Assembly: GCA_963205285.1 (NCBI GenBank)
Contig: CAUJJQ010000292.1
Coordinates: forward strand, 1-5,198
Length of the DNA stretch: 5,198 nt
Direction of reading: 5' to 3'
Source of the DNA: Pseudomonadota bacterium
GTDB taxonomy: Bacteria > Pseudomonadota > Alphaproteobacteria > Sphingomonadales > Sphingomonadaceae
The position numbers and the translations under genes were made by a program. Under the pieces are notes generated by a model that was not told where the DNA came from, made no database searches, and saw only the letters and a list, made by a program, of their open reading frames with translations. The stretch's first letter is position 1, and each line of letters begins with the position of its first letter. This document shows, piece after piece, positions 4,197 through 5,198 of the stretch.

Positions 4197-4927
4197 CGGC
4201 CACCATCCGCCCTGACGAAGCCGCGCATTTTGGCGCGCTGGCCGCCGATTGGTGGGACGCCGATGGGTCATCCGCCATGCTCCACCGGCTGAACCCGGCG
4301 CGACTGGGCTGGATGCGCGATGTTTTGAATGCGCAATTCGCGCTCGACCCGCGTGAATTTCGCGCGCTTGGCGGGCGGCGCCTGCTCGACGTTGGCTGCG
4401 GCGCGGGGCTGATTGCCGAACCGATGGCGCGGCTGGGCGCGGCGGTTACCGGCGTTGATGCGGCGGCGGAAAATGTCGCGGTGGCAGCGGCCCATGCAGC
4501 CGAACAGGGGCTGGTGATTGATTATCAGCATGGCGATATTGGCGATGCGCCATTTGCCGATGCGCTGGGGCAATTTGACATCGTCTCGTCGATGGAGGTG
4601 ATCGAACATGTCGCCGACCCGGCGGCGTTTTTGGGCGCGCTGGCGGCACGACTGGCGGTGGGCGGCATCCTCCTCCTCTCCACCCCCAACCGCACCTTGC
4701 TCAGCAAGCTATTGCTCGTCGAAGCGGCGGAGCGGCTGGGCCAAGTGCCGCGCGGCACCCATGATTGGCAGCGTTTCCTGACCCCCGGCGAACTGGGGGA
4801 AATGGCGGCAGCGGCGGGGCTGTCGGTGGTGCGCCGCGACGGGCTGGGGCCGGACTTTGCCACGCGCGGGTTTCGCGCGGGGGGCAGTGATGCGCTTAAC
4901 TATCTGATAGCTATGATTAAAAATTAA
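4193..4927 (+). CDS. ubiG: Ubiquinone biosynthesis O-methyltransferase (bifunctional 2-polyprenyl-6-hydroxyphenol / 3-demethylubiquinol methylase)
   Basis: UbiG is an S-adenosylmethionine-dependent methyltransferase that performs both O-methylations of the ubiquinone ring. The 244-residue product is of usual length and shows the family N-terminus HFGALAADWWDADG (12-25) and INP-like LNPARLGW (33-40), SAM motif I LLDVGCGAGL (64-73), the acidic D89 after motif I, MEVIEHV (134-140), STPNRT (163-168), GTHDWQRF (188-195) and a C-terminal LNYLIAMIK. The ATG at 4193 puts the N-terminus where family members begin; its ribosome site GGAGA is a little distant, and a six-codon ORF overlaps it. It is divergent from lysC, a neighbourhood typical of alphaproteobacteria, and convergent with the GST gene, whose stop lies inside the last codons of ubiG. 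No oddities in the catalytic motifs were seen. Confidence 0.96.
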   Translation: MTATIRPDEAAHFGALAADWWDADGSSAMLHRLNPARLGWMRDVLNAQFALDPREFRALGGRRLLDVGCGAGLIAEPMARLGAAVTGVDAAAENVAVAAAHAAEQGLVIDYQHGDIGDAPFADALGQFDIVSSMEVIEHVADPAAFLGALAARLAVGGILLLSTPNRTLLSKLLLVEAAERLGQVPRGTHDWQRFLTPGELGEMAAAAGLSVVRRDGLGPDFATRGFRAGGSDALNYLIAMIKN

Positions 4928-5198
4928 CGTCGCCGTAATGGGCAGGCGGCAGTAACGCACCCATCCGTTCATCGAGCAGCGGGCGGAAACTGGGGCGTGA
5001 TTTTAACGCTGCATACCAGTCGCGCACTTGGTCATGCCCCGCCCAATCGATCCCGCCCAGATAATCGGCGACCGACAGGTGCGCGGCGGCGGCAAGGTCG
5101 GCCATCGAAATGGCGTTGCCGACCAGCCAGCGATGGTGGTCGAGCGCCGCGCCCAGCATCTCCATATGTTCGGTGGTCGCACGCATCGCGGCGCGCAG
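4917..5198 (-). CDS. Glutathione S-transferase family protein, C-terminal part, truncated by window edge
   Basis: The 93 visible residues are the end of an all-helical GST C-terminal domain: DHHRWLVGNAISMADLAAAAHLSVADYLGGID contains the N-capping box S-M-A-D (residues 31-34 of the visible part) that starts the core helix in GST folds, followed by VRDWYAALKSRPSFRPLL and a tail ending AHYGDVNF. The glutathione-binding thioredoxin-like half is outside the window, so the catalytic residue and substrate are unknown. Family members are cytosolic and conjugate or reduce substrates with glutathione. From memory, a GST with this DYLGGIDW segment and HY-DVDF tail is common in sphingomonads. The TAA stop (4919-4917) lies within the ubiG coding end, an 11-bp convergent overlap. 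The visible ATG at 5186 is internal, because homology continues upstream through LRAA. Confidence 0.85.
   Translation of the reverse strand: MRAAMRATTEHMEMLGAALDHHRWLVGNAISMADLAAAAHLSVADYLGGIDWAGHDQVRDWYAALKSRPSFRPLLDERMGALLPPAHYGDVNF

Overview
The window looks like a chromosomal housekeeping stretch from an alphaproteobacterium, most likely of the order Sphingomonadales. The reasons are moderately high GC, the ptsP / lysC / ubiG neighbourhood typical of that class, protein sequences that resemble sphingomonad versions, and short dispersed hairpin repeats of a kind common in those genomes. The genus cannot be fixed from the sequence alone; Sphingopyxis-like or Sphingorhabdus-like relatives are guesses.

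Layout, left to right. Positions 1-290 (minus) hold the N-terminal GAF part of ptsP (enzyme I of the nitrogen PTS), which runs off the left edge. Positions 291-720 contain no gene but carry a dense mosaic of short repeats: an 11-bp-stem palindrome, two inverted copies of a REP-like hairpin, a 9-bp purine-rich tandem repeat, a perfect 24-bp palindrome and a tandemly duplicated 19/20-mer. Positions 721-1509 (minus) encode a proline/alanine-rich predicted lipoprotein of unknown function. Positions 1510-1776 are a second gene-poor stretch with several stem-loops, including perfect 20-bp inverted arms. Positions 1777-4055 (minus) form a tight two-gene unit: lysC (aspartate kinase) followed by a FabK/nitronate-monooxygenase-like flavoprotein gene whose GTG start overlaps the lysC stop. 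Positions 4056-4192 are the divergent intergenic region. Positions 4193-4927 (plus) encode UbiG, the ubiquinone O-methyltransferase. Positions 4917-5198 (minus) hold the C-terminal part of a glutathione S-transferase family gene that enters from the right edge and overlaps the 3' end of ubiG by 11 bp.

Functionally the genes are a mix: regulatory PTS signalling (PtsP), entry to the lysine/threonine/methionine branch of aspartate metabolism (LysC), a flavin oxidoreductase of uncertain substrate translated together with LysC, quinone biosynthesis (UbiG), a GST-type protein and an envelope lipoprotein. I see no mobile element with a transposase, CRISPR array, toxin-antitoxin pair, defence system, tRNA or rRNA. 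I do not find evidence of a new multi-gene system. The points most worth a second look are the repeat mosaic and hairpins, the uncharacterised lipoprotein, a possible internal start in lysC giving a regulatory beta subunit, and a six-codon ORF coupled to ubiG.
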